Positions 10,393 to 23,553 of a DNA stretch of 64,000 bases are shown in pieces. The position numbers and the translations under genes are program-made. Position 1 is the stretch's first letter, and every line of letters begins with the position of its first letter. A model generated the notes under the pieces. That model made no database searches. It was not told the origin of the DNA and worked only from the letters and a program-made list of their open reading frames with translations. This DNA comes from Thraustochytrium sp. TN22. Taxonomy: Eukaryota > Sar > Bigyra > Thraustochytrida > Thraustochytriidae. The DNA lies in contig JABLUY010000026.1 in the NCBI GenBank assembly GCA_013306675.1, positions 1-64,000 on the forward strand. Direction: 5' to 3'.

Positions 10393-11127
10393 TCAGATCT
10401 CCTCGGCGTTGGCGTTCTGCTTGACGGCGCTGGCCGTCTCGCGGATGCGCGCTTCGCCCTCTTCCACCAAGCGCCGGAGATTGGCCGTGGTCTCGCGTCG
10501 TCGCTCCAGCTGCCGCCGGAGCATGTTGATGAGCAGCTGCCGGCCCTGCGCGGGCCGCAGCTGGTTCACCAGGTAGAGCATGTTCACGTACACGGTCTCG
10601 AAGTCGTCCGCCTTCTTGCGCGTGTCCGTCATGCTCAAATTCATGTCGCACAGCGCGTCCAAGAGCTCGCAATACCTGTCCAGCGCCAGCGTGCTCACCT
10701 TGCGCAGCTCCCCGGCATAGTCCGGAGCCTCGCCCTCCGCCGGATCCGCAAACAGCTGATCACGGCCCTCGTCCTTGAGCGTGCGCGGTCTGGCGTGCGC
10801 AGCCTCGTCAGCCTCCCCCGCCGCGACAACCCATTTCACAATGCAAGAGGCAACTCACTTCTCCTCAGGGTCCCAGAACTCCCCGAATGTCGTGTACACG
10901 CCCTTGGGGATCTTGGGCGGCTCCAGCGAGACCGCCAGCGGGTGCCTGGGCTCCGCGTTCGGCCCGTACGACCGAAAGAAGACCGGCGGCTCCGGGAACA
11001 CGTTCGACGCCGTCGGCTGCCGCTGCTGCTGTGCCTTGCCCTGGTCCGCCGCCTGCTCCTGGGCCTTGGCGTCCCCCTTGGCAAGCAAGGTCGCCTCGCT
11101 GCCGGCCGCCGACGCGACCTCGCTCAT
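10393..11127 (-). CDS. MED7: Mediator complex subunit 7 (2 exons)
   Basis: Exon 1 is 11127-10859 and exon 2 is 10789-10393; spliced length 221 residues, like other MED7 proteins. Exon 1 has the diagnostic FPEPPVFFRSYG motif and PPKIPKGVYTTFGEFWDPEEK. Exon 2 has the helical part: YCELLDALCDMNLSMTDTRK, then VYVNMLYLVNQLRPAQGRQ and LLINMLRRQLERRRE, matching the MED7 region that pairs with MED21. The 69-nt intron (10858-10790) has donor GTGAGT, branch GCTGAC and acceptor CCAG, phase 2, and joins as AA|A (Lys). MED7 belongs to the middle module of Mediator, which links activators to RNA polymerase II. Convergent with the RING-CH gene, divergent from the coiled-coil gene. Confidence 0.88.
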
Positions 11128-11683
11128 GGCGCCAAGTATGGCTCACACGCCGCCTGTTCGTCGCCCGCGGCGGACCGTGCTCTGCCTGCCGCCCGGCGCG
11201 CCGCGCGCCGCCGCCGCCCGGCCTGCGCGCGGGCCCTGGGCGCGCGCGCGGTGGTTGATGGTCTGGCCGCGAGGCCTGCCTCCGAGTCGCGAGGGGAGGC
11301 GACCGCGCAGGGCCCGCTCGCGCGCGAGCGAGCGCTGCCCACCGGATTAGTCAGGTTGGTACTTGGTACTGAGTTTTCCAAGTTCTGTGACGAGACGAGA
11401 CGAGAGCATGCGTGCGTGCCACGCTACGCAGGGTGCGCGGCCCTGCCCTGCCATGCCATGCCATGCCATGCGTTGCGTTGCGATGCGACTGCTGCATCAT
11501 GGCGGCCAGCAGCCCGCGACGGGATGCACGTAGGCGTTCGGCTCCGGTCTCGTCTCGTCTCGTCGAGCCGAGGCGGGCGCGGCGTCGAGCTCAAGCGCAC
11601 AAGGTGGATTGGAGATTGCTGCGAGGAACCGGGGCAGGGCAAGGCGGCTGCGTGTGAGGTGCCACGCGTGCAGCTAAGCGAGC
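11128..11683. other. Divergent promoter region MED7 / coiled-coil gene
   Basis: About 0.55 kb. It holds short tandem runs such as GACGA (about 11390-11405), CCATG (about 11450-11470) and CTCGT. No gene seen. Confidence 0.5.
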
Positions 11684-14600
11684 ATGCATGGCGCGGAAGA
11701 CCGGGACCTGATGCAGGACTTGCCGCCAAGGACGACGACCGTGGCGTCCAGAGCGACGGCGCGCACGAAGAGCTTCAGCAACAATCATCATTCGTTGAGC
11801 GGGAGGCCGAGCCATGCGACGCTCGCCGCCGCCAGGTCGCGGTCAGGCTCCGTGCATAGCGTGCGCAGCACCATGCGGCGGCAGTGTCCGAGCGCCAGCG
11901 GAGGCAACGTCAGCAACCAATACGACGAGGGCGGCTCGGGCGGCTCGGGCGGCTCGGGCGGCTCGGGCGGCTCGGGCGGCTCGGGCGGCTCGGGCGGCTC
12001 GGGCTACTGCACCGAGCAAGCCAGCACACCTGTCGGAGTCCCAGCCGGGGCAGGACCAGCGCTAAGTTTGGGGCAGGAGCGCGCCGGCACCCGTGTCCTC
12101 GAGACGCGGCGTGTGCTCTTTGAGATCGACAAGCGCGTGCAGGACGCCCTTGGCCGCTATGAGCACGCTTCGCAGGACGTACTGCTCAACCTGGTCGACA
12201 TGGACCCGCGGCACACGGCGCCTGTAGTGTACAAGAATCAGCGCGAGATGATCACAGCCAACAAGGTGCGCATTGATTCGTACCTGCAGCGCCAAGACCA
12301 CAACCACCGCCAGCAGCAGCGCGAGCTCGAGGAGGCCACGCGCACGCTGAGCAAGATCCAGCATGTTTTGGACCAGGACCTCGTGCCCAGGCAAGCCAAA
12401 CGCAGCGATCAGCTGCGGACGCAGCGCGACGCCATGGATGCCGAAGAGGAGCGCCTCGTCGAGGAGGCGTTGCTGCACGCAGAGCACGTAGTCTCGCACA
12501 ACTTCGACAGGGAGCAGGCCCGCCAAGACGAGACCTGTGGTCGACTGCACGTGACGGCCGAGCGCATGGCCAGGCATGCGCGCATGCTGTTGGAACTCAA
12601 GGCTAAGATGAGCCGGGGCGCAGCCGGGGACCTCGAGAAGGACCTCGAGATGCTCGAACAGAAGACACGCGCCCAGCACGCCGAGATCGTGCGCTTGCGT
12701 CAGATGCACGAGGCCTCCAACATCCAGGTCGCCCTCAAGGAGAAGGAGCTGGCCGCCGAGTCGGAAGCGCGCAGGGCGCTCGAGGCCAAAGCAAAAACCG
12801 CCGCGGTGCAGGCCGCGGAACGCGACGCGACGCTGCAGGAGCGTGCAGACCGCACCGCCCGCCTGCAAAAGCAACTCGACGCGCAGAAGCTGCTCGTGCG
12901 CTCCCTCTATCAGCGGCTCGGCCAGACGCCGCCGCAGGACGACGCGGCGTCCGCGGCGGCCGGTAGCCGTATTCCGGAGGCCTCGCCAGACCGCGGGGCG
13001 CGTGCGCAAAGCGAAGAGAACCCACACGCTTCTTTGGCGGAAGAGGCCGAAGAAGACGACGAGCCTGAGCCCTCACATGTCACGGTTCCGACGGACATGC
13101 CACCTGCTGAGCTGCGCCGGGAGCTCTTGGCGGCCAAGCAGCTCTCCAGCAGCCTGAACGCCGGGCTCATGCGTAAGCACGCCGAGTGCGATACACTCAA
13201 GAAGCGCGTCAACGAGCTCATGGCCGAAGTGGCGCGCCAGCACAAGCCGCAGCAGGCTCGGAACGCTGCCAATAGTGGGCCAGAGTCGGCTCGCCAGGCC
13301 CAAGAGGCGCAGGAGATCTCGCAGCGCTGCACTCAGGCGGAGAACGCCGCGGCCAATGCGGCGCGCGAGGTGCTTGGCCTCAAGGCGGAGCTAGAGGCAG
13401 CCCGCGAGACCATGGAGACGCTACGAATCAAACATCTGGAGATGGTGGAGGTTTCCTCTGCACTCGTGGAGGCGGAGACGCGTCTTGAGGACCAGGTACG
13501 CGGTCTGCAATTTGAGCTCAAGCGCAAGGGCGATCAGCTGCGGGATGCGCGGCAGCCCCCGTCCGCGAGCTCGACCCGAGCGCACACGCCGCTCCATCAA
13601 GATGAGAGCGCGTCACACAAGCTCGCCAAGGTGCGCATCGCCCAGCTTGAGTGCGAGTTGCAGCAAGAGAAACGCACGCACGAGGCCAAACTACACGCTG
13701 CGCTCGATCGCCAGGTACGCCAACACGAGGCCGCTGTACAGCGTATCCAGATGGCGCACGACAGCGCGCTCGCTGCCCACGGCGATGTTCGCCGCCAGGC
13801 CGCCGAGGCGCAAACACAGCTCGCAGCGGCCGCCCGCGAGCTCGACGAGGCGCAGGCGCAGCATGCCCGGGAGGTTGCGGAACTGCGCGAGCGCTTCGCC
13901 CTTGCTCTGCAAGAGGCGCACGAGGACTCGCACGAGGCGCTGGAGCAGCAGGAGGCGCGCTTCACGGCCAAATTCTCCGAGCTCCAGGTCGCCCTGGACC
14001 AGGAGCAGGAGCGCCTCGCCCGCAACGAAAAGCTCCGCAGCGAGCTCACCTTCGCCAGCACGCTTCAGGCGGAGCGCGCAGCTGCTACGGTCGCCGCGGA
14101 GGCGCGCATCTCCTCGCCTAAACGCTCCCCCACCGCGCGGTCCTCACGGAAGCGGGCTGCGTCCGAGAAGAAGCAGCTCGGTCAAGACACCACCTCCTTG
14201 GCCCGCTCCCCGTCCTCCCGGACCAACGCGACGGCGGCGGCAGCGACAACGGCGATGGCGCCGGCTGCGTCCAGGCAGAACCTGGAGACGGAGACCAAGG
14301 TGCTTCGCTTCAAGGTCAAGGCGCTTGGCGAGGAGGTGTCTCGCCTGAAACAGGCCAAGGCCGAGGCCGATGCGACCTCGGCTCGACTTCGCGAAGACTT
14401 AGCCAGAGCCGCCGCCGTGCCGGCCGCTGCTACCGCGGCGCCGTCCTCGGACGAGGAGTCAAGGCCCAGCTCGCGGCTGCCGCCCTCGACGGACAAATTT
14501 TTCGTCGCGCCGCAGGGAGACGAGGCCTTCCCACCGCAGCCCACTTCTCCGGACGCCACCATGCCGGACTTTGGCTTTGTGGCGCCCCCAGACGACCTCG

Positions 14601-15712
14601 CGACCCTGGACGAAGATCTCGCGCTGGACGAGGACAACCTAGGCGACTCGGAACCGGTCACGCACACGCCCGCGATGCCTCGCGACGAGCGACCTCCGTC
14701 TGCCACAGAGGCGCAGCACGAGCTGCGTGAGCGCGTGCGGGACCTCGAGGACGCCCTCCTCGCGCAGATGCACCCGAATCAGGCGCAGACCTCGTCCGGA
14801 GGGCGACCATACTGGCAGACCTGGAATCGCCTGAACCAAGACGGCGCGCCGCTTGAGGTGCGGCAGTTCGTGCCGCCCAGTCAGGACGGCCACTTCGCCT
14901 CCCAGCGTGCTCGAACGTACGCAGTCTATTGCCGCCTCCTGCGCGAGGCCAGAGCACACCGCGCTTGTCTCGCATGGGAAGCAATCTTCGAGCGTCTTCG
15001 CGTGCAAGCCCGGATGGACCGCATTGATGGGACGCGGTCTCACGACGACGTCCTCCTGCAGCTCTGGGGCGCGCGCCTGGCCCGCGCCGAGCGTATCTGG
15101 GCGACTCGCCGAGACTTTTGCCTGGAGAAAGAGCGCAAAATCGACTCGGCGCTTTACATGAGCCTGCGCGCTCTTCTGCGCGAGGAGCAGCACACCTGCG
15201 CAACACAAGACCCGCCCAGGGCTCGCCTCGACCCACGCGCCCTTATGCTACACGAAGTGCTCGGCAACAACAACGCGCACGTGTTGCCTGTCTCGCACGC
15301 GCTGAACTCCGTGCAGGGCAAACCACCTGCGGCCGTACGACACCTCACGGCGCAGCATCTGGAGCGCATTCGCGTCATCGAGCCATTTTGGCCGCAAAAG
15401 GCCGTCTCTGCCAATGCCCGCCGCGCCATGCTCGCTGACGTGGTCCAGTACGTCCTCTTCGGCAGGACAAAGGCGGTGCCCAAGTCCGCTGCGGCCAGGG
15501 CCCATACCACACCGCCCAAGAGCGGCCCCATGGTACCCTGCGGTGTCTCGCTTAGCCCGCGGCGGCCGAGCACCACGCCGGACGCCCAAGGTCGTGCCGC
15601 TCGGCGCGCTCTTCGTCCGCAGTCCTCACATCCCGCGCGCAGACGCTATCAGGGCTTCGATGTCGTGCCTTCGCCACATAGCGACAACCGTGACTTCTAT
15701 CCTTCCTATTAA
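11684..15712 (+). CDS. Large coiled-coil protein, 1342 residues
   Basis: A single uninterrupted frame starting MHGAEDRDLMQDL. The first ~110 residues are Ser/Thr/Asn-rich and include a GSG repeat (residues ~84-107). Residues ~130-930 are Glu/Gln/Lys/Arg/Ala-rich with heptad periodicity, consistent with long coiled coils in several blocks separated by Ser/Pro-rich linkers. Residues ~1035-1240 are more ordered, Trp-rich and helical (YWQTWNRLNQDGAPLEV, then YAVYCRLLREARAHRACLAW). The tail is basic and Pro/Ser-rich. There is no enzymatic motif, and coiled-coil similarity alone does not identify a family. A cytoskeletal or centrosomal/basal-body scaffold is a guess. Confidence 0.75.
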   Translation: MHGAEDRDLMQDLPPRTTTVASRATARTKSFSNNHHSLSGRPSHATLAAARSRSGSVHSVRSTMRRQCPSASGGNVSNQYDEGGSGGSGGSGGSGGSGGSGGSGGSGYCTEQASTPVGVPAGAGPALSLGQERAGTRVLETRRVLFEIDKRVQDALGRYEHASQDVLLNLVDMDPRHTAPVVYKNQREMITANKVRIDSYLQRQDHNHRQQQRELEEATRTLSKIQHVLDQDLVPRQAKRSDQLRTQRDAMDAEEERLVEEALLHAEHVVSHNFDREQARQDETCGRLHVTAERMARHARMLLELKAKMSRGAAGDLEKDLEMLEQKTRAQHAEIVRLRQMHEASNIQVALKEKELAAESEARRALEAKAKTAAVQAAERDATLQERADRTARLQKQLDAQKLLVRSLYQRLGQTPPQDDAASAAAGSRIPEASPDRGARAQSEENPHASLAEEAEEDDEPEPSHVTVPTDMPPAELRRELLAAKQLSSSLNAGLMRKHAECDTLKKRVNELMAEVARQHKPQQARNAANSGPESARQAQEAQEISQRCTQAENAAANAAREVLGLKAELEAARETMETLRIKHLEMVEVSSALVEAETRLEDQVRGLQFELKRKGDQLRDARQPPSASSTRAHTPLHQDESASHKLAKVRIAQLECELQQEKRTHEAKLHAALDRQVRQHEAAVQRIQMAHDSALAAHGDVRRQAAEAQTQLAAAARELDEAQAQHAREVAELRERFALALQEAHEDSHEALEQQEARFTAKFSELQVALDQEQERLARNEKLRSELTFASTLQAERAAATVAAEARISSPKRSPTARSSRKRAASEKKQLGQDTTSLARSPSSRTNATAAAATTAMAPAASRQNLETETKVLRFKVKALGEEVSRLKQAKAEADATSARLREDLARAAAVPAAATAAPSSDEESRPSSRLPPSTDKFFVAPQGDEAFPPQPTSPDATMPDFGFVAPPDDLATLDEDLALDEDNLGDSEPVTHTPAMPRDERPPSATEAQHELRERVRDLEDALLAQMHPNQAQTSSGGRPYWQTWNRLNQDGAPLEVRQFVPPSQDGHFASQRARTYAVYCRLLREARAHRACLAWEAIFERLRVQARMDRIDGTRSHDDVLLQLWGARLARAERIWATRRDFCLEKERKIDSALYMSLRALLREEQHTCATQDPPRARLDPRALMLHEVLGNNNAHVLPVSHALNSVQGKPPAAVRHLTAQHLERIRVIEPFWPQKAVSANARRAMLADVVQYVLFGRTKAVPKSAAARAHTTPPKSGPMVPCGVSLSPRRPSTTPDAQGRAARRALRPQSSHPARRRYQGFDVVPSPHSDNRDFYPSY
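11933..12004 (+). repeat. 9-bp minisatellite GGCTCGGGC x8
   Basis: Eight perfect copies inside the coiled-coil gene, encoding eight Gly-Ser-Gly units. Perfect identity between copies suggests recent expansion. Confidence 0.97.
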
Positions 15713-16730
15713 AAAAGAACCTTTGCTCCGACCACGTATAGGCTTGGTCCTTTGCTCCGACCAGGATCTCACAATCGTCGTCGTCGTCGCTGTCGTCGCC
15801 GGAGTGGTTCCCATCGTCATAGGTAAAACCGTCGTCCAGGCGATGTGACACGACCAACTTTAGGAGCGTCCTCCGGCGGTCCGTCCCGACGGTCTGGCTG
15901 CTTCTCGGAGTCCATCATGCCGCTGCGAAGGCAGCGCAAGTTGAGACTAGTCACCTCGAAGCACACCCCCGGCTCCAGCCTTTGCTGCAGAGCTTACCGC
16001 TCCTCAGCCTGCATGACACGCGGGTCGAACGAGCATGGCCTCCGGCCTTGGCTCCTCCTCTTTTTCGTCGTTGTCGACGCTTTCAAGACAAGCGACGGAC
16101 CGCATCCAAGACCGAGCCATCCCTTTGACGACCTCGTCGTGCAAGTCGAAGAGGAGCAGGAGCACATGCATCAAATTGGCTCACTGATGCATTTCGGAAC
16201 AAGGATTTGCCTCTCTTTCTCTCTCTGTGTGTCTCTGTGCGTGTGCGACTTGGATGGCACCTGACGCGCTTGAAGTCGTCGGACGAATCGGTCAAGGTCT
16301 CTGATTTGTGCCGGTGTCACCAATCTCATGACGCGCAGCGATGGATCAACTCAAACAACAGCTCATCAAGTGACTATTTGCATCCAGCATTGGCCAAGGC
16401 CGAACCCTTTCCTTTGACAAAGGAAAATCCTCAGGTACGTGTGCGACACGGCGCTCTGCTTGTCCTCTCTGTCTCTTGCTCCTGAGCGTCAAGACCCAGC
16501 TACTACGTGAGCTTCGACATGCTGCCAGAAACCCGTCGACGTCGTAGTGAGAGGCGAGTCGCGCTCTTGTTCGTTGGAGACCCAAAAGAGACCTCTCGAC
16601 ATCGTTGCTCAAGAATCTTCGTTGGAAAGCCAAGACTAAGGTCATTCGTCCTTGATGCTGGACAGAGCCATGGCCAGGCAGGTGCTTCGTCCTTGAACCT
16701 GGACAGGCTCACATCTGTGTACATTCATCG
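15713..16730. other. Region between convergent genes with a short direct repeat
   Basis: About 1 kb after the coiled-coil stop and before the BECN1 3' end. The segment CTTTGCTCCGACCA occurs twice about 30 nt apart near 15720-15765. A pyrimidine-rich tract lies at 16205-16240. Parts of the plus strand look like short exons (see the entry at 16339-16547). Otherwise no gene is recognised. Confidence 0.4.
16339..16547 (+). other. Possible last two exons of an unrecognised small gene
   Basis: Exon-like block 16339-16434 follows a GCGCAG acceptor and ends at CAG|GTACGT, the donor used by four proven introns here. It reads RWINSNNSSSSDYLHPALAK, then AEPFPLTKENPQ. A CCCAG acceptor at 16499 then opens LLRELRHAARNPSTS and a TAG at 16545-16547, in the same phase. 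The 65-nt intron lacks a clear CTRAC motif. Upstream exons are uncertain; the frame around 16100-16200 (DDLVVQVEEEQEHMHQIG) is a candidate. No family is recognised, and a non-coding explanation is possible. Confidence 0.25.
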
Positions 16731-18797
<2,067 letters not shown>

Positions 18798-20573
18798 CGC
18801 GCGCACGGAGTTGGCGCGGGCACGCGGCCTGCCGTCGACCTCGACGACCTCGACGACCTCGACGACCTCGACCTCGACGGCCTCGACCTCAACGCTCGAC
18901 TCTCGAGGCCCGGGCCGGGCGCCCGCGCGCGCGGCTTCGCCACCGCGCCGCGCTGCGCCGCGCTGCGCCGCGCCCGCGCCGCGCCGCGCCGCGCCGCGCC
19001 ACGCCGCACGCCTGCGCGTGGCAGCTGGGGTTCTGCAGAGAGCGGCGACCTTTCGCGCGCTGCGAGTGACGCCCTTGCAGGGGCGTGGCCGACGAGGCGC
19101 AGTACCAGCACCCGTACCTGCACAATTTCAGGACGAGGGAAGGAAGGCGTGTCGAAGAGGACTCGGAGGGGAGCTTGGAGAGGAGTGGCGCAAGACGAGC
19201 CGGGTCGGGGCAGCCAGCCACAGCGGGAATGCAGGCACCCAAGTCCTCGCTGGCTGCTTGCTGACTACGTGGAACTGGTCTGCAATCTGAACGAGAGCGA
19301 CTGCTCGCTGTGCAACGAAGAGAACCTATGCTGAGCTGACATTCTGAAGTTTGATCGAACTCGGACAGTCCAGGCCTGTCATGTGGTTGACCGCCACAGG
19401 GACTCCGAGTCGGCGTACTTCGAGGTGGGTTCTCGGCATTGGGTGAAGGAGTGAGCAAGAGCGGATGTAGCATTGGCGAGGCGCAGGGTGCATGGGAGCG
19501 CAAAAAAGAGGTCAAAGGGTATGTGCAGGATGCATGGGAGCGCATGAAAAGGTCAAAGGGTAAGTGCAGGTTGTAGAGCGATCTTTCTCAACAAGGTGCA
19601 GACCGACCACTTTGCGCTTCGCGTCCCTCTGTCCGGCTGATCGTGATGTTGAGCCGAGTCGCCAAAGTGGACGTCGAGGGTCAGTCTAGCCTAGCTAGGT
19701 GGCCGCCGTGATCGCGAGTGTTTGACGTGACCTGGTCCGAGCCCGATTCGGACCGTGACTGCGGCCGCAGGATTGCCGTCGGGGTCGTTCGCGACCGGCC
19801 ACCATGTCCGTCACTGTGACATCCAGGTGGTTCGCATGCTCCGCAAGCGTTCTCCCTCGCCGCCGGCCGTCCCTCGCGCGCCGGTCGTGCCTCGGCTCGT
19901 CCGGCTGCCCGGGCCGTTCGCGCCAACCTCTCAAGGCGCGACTCACAGTCACTGAGTCACTGTCAACAAGTTGTTTTGCGGCGGCGCCGCACCTCATCAG
20001 AGGGCGAGCTGCCGCGAACGAGCACAGCACGCCCACCGAGGCCGTCGTCTTGCCGTCTTGCCGACTACTAGCGACTAGGACTTGACCTTCTTCCGCAGCT
20101 CCGCGGTCCTCGGCGGCGCCGGGCGCGCGGCGCAGCGGCGCAGCGGCGCAGCGGCGCAGCCTCCCTCCCTTGAATCCCTTCTCCAAGTTCTCCCTCCCTC
20201 CCTCCGAGTCCCTCCCTCCCTCCCTCCCCCCTCGGAGTCGGAGTCCCTCCTCCCTCCGCCCGTCACGCCGGCCGCGCCGACCACGCCGCCGCGGCGCTGC
20301 ACGTGCCGGGCTGAAAACGAGGCCAGGGCGGCCGCCAGGCCGCGCCAGGCCTGCGCTGCGGCGGCGCGCGGGCGCGCAGACGCGCTTCGGGCGGCGGCGC
20401 GGCGCTGGCGGCGCGGCGCTGGCGGCGCGGCGCGGCGCGGCGCGGGCGGCGGCGCGGGCGGCCGCGGCGGCGCGGCGGCCAAGGGCGGCGCGGCGGCCGA
20501 GGGCGGCGCGGCGAAGCCCACGGCCACGGCCACGCGGTCCGGCGCGCAAGGCGGGAGCGCGTACGAGGGGAGG
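18798..20573. other. Divergent promoter region BECN1 / dysferlin-domain gene
   Basis: About 1.8 kb with no gene I can support. It contains a CTCGACGAC-type repeat (about 18838-18900), a 41-bp duplication at 19488-19569, CTCC-rich pyrimidine tracts (about 20160-20260) and a GCG-rich stretch (about 20380-20520) that probably forms the leader of the plus-strand gene. Confidence 0.5.
19488..19569. repeat. 41-bp direct tandem repeat x2
   Basis: Two adjacent copies share TGCATGGGAGCGCA, then an A-rich stretch, GGTCAAAGGGTA and TGTGCAG/AGTGCAG, with a few differences. Intergenic. Confidence 0.8.
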
Positions 20574-23553
20574 ATGAGCGTCGCGCAGGCGGTCGCCGGC
20601 AGCGGCCGCCTGGTGCAGGAGGTCTGGGAGTACCAGGCGGCGGTGGTGAGTTGAGCTGAGGCGCGGAGCAAGAGCGAGGCTGGCGGGCGACGCACTGACG
20701 CTGGCGAGGCGGGAGGCGCAGCGCAAGCAGGACGGGCCGACGGCCGGGAGGACGACGAGCCCGAGCGTGGACGTGGCCGGGCCGACCGAGGACCTGGTGC
20801 AGGCCGGCACGACGCCCGGGGCCAAGTCGTGGGTGCCCACCGCCGCGAGACCGTACACGGACAGGGCCGCGGAGAGGGCCATCAAGCACCCGGAGTTCGT
20901 GGAGGCGCCACGAGGCTGGTGCGCGACCGGGCCCTTTGCTGTGGACCGGAACGCCGCGCTCGGCGACCGTGACGGCTGGGCCTACGGCTCTAGCCTCGCC
21001 GGGCTGGAGGCCGACCACGCGCGAGGGGTGTGCAAGACGACGGATGATCGCCAGCGCGCTGCCTTTCGCCGCCGGCGCTGGGTCCGCGAGCTCGAGGTTG
21101 ACCAGGATGCTGGCGCCGCGACCGCGGCCGTCGAGGCGGCCTTTGTGCCCCTCTGCGAGGGCTGGCTCGGCATCAAGGCGCAGTCCAAGAGCCGCGTTGG
21201 CCGCAGCGATTGGAGGTCGCGGTTCTGCAGGCTGTACGCCGCCGACGCAGCCGAGGTCGCGCCAGCATTGCTGGACCCTGATAACACAGAGGCCTCCGCG
21301 TCAGAGGACGCGCCGCTGGAGGAAGCCACGCTGGAGCTGGAGTCCCCAGGCAGGCTCACGCGCGCCGAGTCGGCGCCCGAGGGCGGCGCCGAAGGCGGCA
21401 TCGGCGGCAGCAGCAGCAATGTCGCGAAGCGCCTCCGACCGCTTTTCAAGGATCCGTACCGCCGCCGCCGGCTGGAGAAGGCCGCTCCGAGTGCCGTCGC
21501 CCGCCCGGATAGGGTCAGCGTCGAGTCGCCGGCCGCGGTTCGCGGCCTCCGCGAGCCCGTATGGATGTTTGTGGAAAACCGGCGCGGCGACGCGGTCGCG
21601 CACGAGGACTTGGTCAAGGCGGTGTCGCGCCACGAAGAGACGCTTGTCGGGGAGGGCCGCACGGGCGAGCTTCGAAGCGTGCGCTGGTTCGCGCTTGGGC
21701 CGCACTGCATCGTGGACGACACCATCGCATCCGCGGAGAACCCTGGCTATTTCGCCATCCACTTCTCGCGCAAGATCGTGCAGGTGCTCAACGCGGGAAC
21801 AAACGCGCAGCGCCTGGTCTGGGTGGACGCGCTGCAGCGCGTGCTGGCGGCGGCGCACCCGCACCTGAGCGCCACAGCGGTGGTCCGTCGGCCATTGCCG
21901 AAGCACGCGCTCTCGTTCAGGTCCAAGTCCGCGGCGCCCGGCAAGCCTGGCCTGCGCTCGCCGCTCATCTTTGGCGTAGATCACTTGGGCGAGAGCGCGC
22001 AGCTTCGCCAGACGCAGGCGCTCCGCGCGTCACCCAAGCAAGACAGTTCGGGCGACCTACTTGATCCCTTGCCGCATCAGCAAGGACAAGAATGTGTGCA
22101 AGCGTCCCCACGGAGCTGGACCCCCACTTTGACCGCGCGGCGTTCCATGGGCAGCCCGCCGCTGGAAGGGTCGCCGTACCCGCCGTTGGCGTCCATGCTG
22201 CCGCCACTCTCGCTCAATAGCCTCGGCTCGCCCACCTCGGCGTGGCTCAGCAGCGCCGGCGGGTTTGCGTCTTCGCCGCCGGCGTCCTCGCCGCCCCCAC
22301 CAAAGGCGACGCGGTCCAAGTCTGTGTCGAGTGCGCTCACCTCGTCACAGCTGCAGAGCCTGGGATTCCGTCGCGGCTCTTCTGCGGCCAGGCATTCGGG
22401 CGAGGCCGACCCGGATCCGAGCGCCCACGGTAAGTCGCGCGCGCTTAGCACGGGCACCTCGGGCAGCGTCGCGAGCGGCGGCGGTGGCGGCGGCGGCGGC
22501 GGTGAGACCAAGGCCGACTCAGCGAGCCAGGACCCCGTAGCGCTCTTCGGGCCACCGCTCGAGGAACCCAAGGGTCGCATGCGTTCGCTGAGCCGCAAAT
22601 TCAAGACCTCGCTGCATCTCCCGCAGCCCTCGCTGCTACCGCGGCTGGCGCACGTTGAGTCCAAGGAGGCTGGCGTGCCGGACGCCCTCGCTGTGATGTC
22701 ACCCAAGCCGTTGCGGCGGTCCAGCTCGCTGGCGGACATGGGCGCGACGCTGCGCAAGAAGTTCCAGTCGGGCGGCGCCGGCGCCAAGGAGCCCTGGCTC
22801 TCAATGCTCGAGGTGGACCTGGACGCCGGGCTCGCGCGGTCAGTCGGCCTGCCCACCCCGCTGGACCTTTCCAGCTTCGGTCCTCCGGCCGGCTCAGACG
22901 GCTGCACACGCGAGGTCGTGGGCAGCGCCAGCAGCGCAGCCTCGGACCTTGCGGCTGTGCTCGGCGAGGCCTGCGATGGGCTCGGCTTCGATAGCTCGCT
23001 CGCGGTACGCGAGGTGAGCTTGCTCCGCCTGGGAGCCGGCGTCGGGCTCTCCATCCGCCGCCACGCTCAAAGCGGGCACGCCGTCCTTGCCAAGCTCGAT
23101 GCAGACGCCAGGCTTCGCGACGGCGACCTGACGCCCTGCATCGGGGATCGCATCGTGCGTGTCAACGACTCGCCGGTGCATTCGCCCGAGGACTTTTACG
23201 CGGCCCTCCAGCGCGTGCGTGTGGGCACCTGGGTCCGCGTCCGTCTGCAGCGGCCCTTCGCCGCGGCGCCCATGACGGAGAATGCCAAGCTCGAGGAGAT
23301 CTTTGACGTCTTCGCCGAGCAGATCCATGAGCTCTTCCTGCGCAAGCAGGCCGGCGGTACGCTGAGCTACGCGGACATTCAACGGCACTTGTGCGAAGTG
23401 CTTTGCATCTCTGACACACTTGCGCAGACTCGCGTGTGGCGCCGCTGGTTTCGCGACAAGCTCGACCTCTTCTTTGCCCAGGCGCCTGGGGTCTACGAGA
23501 TTGTGGGCGTTGATCCGGTCGACCTCTCTGCCGCAGTCGCCTTGCGCGCGTAA
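20574..23553 (+). CDS. Dysferlin-domain, PH and PDZ-like protein (2 exons)
   Basis: Exons 20574-20645 and about 20722-23553; ~967 residues. The long frame has no ATG near its 5' end, while the upstream exon starts MSVAQAVAGSGRLVQEVWEY and ends at GTG|GTGAGT. The ACTGAC branch motif and the first downstream CAG give a phase-0 join; in-frame alternatives at 20716 and 20731 exist. Residues ~50-140 form a dysferlin-type domain ending DGWAYGSSL and FRRRRWVREL. Next is a PH-like fold split by an insert (EGWLGIKAQS, SDWRSRFCRLY, then FAIHFSRKIVQVL and LVWVDALQRVLAA). After a Ser/Pro linker comes a PDZ-like segment (GVGLSIRRHAQSGHAVLAKL, then GDRIVRVNDSPVHSPEDFY). TECPR1 and Pex30-type proteins carry dysferlin domains; this exact combination is unfamiliar to me. 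Confidence 0.75.

Noticed and set aside
15552-15857. Acidic minus-strand frame (DDSDDDDDCE) overlapping the coiled-coil gene 3' end
   Set aside because: The acidic run is the antisense of a GTC/GTCGTC repeat and most of the frame overlaps the better supported gene.
18889-19545. 218-residue minus-strand frame in the BECN1/dysferlin-domain spacer
   Set aside because: Ser/Arg/Pro-rich with no motif; it crosses a tandem duplication and reads like random GC-rich sequence.
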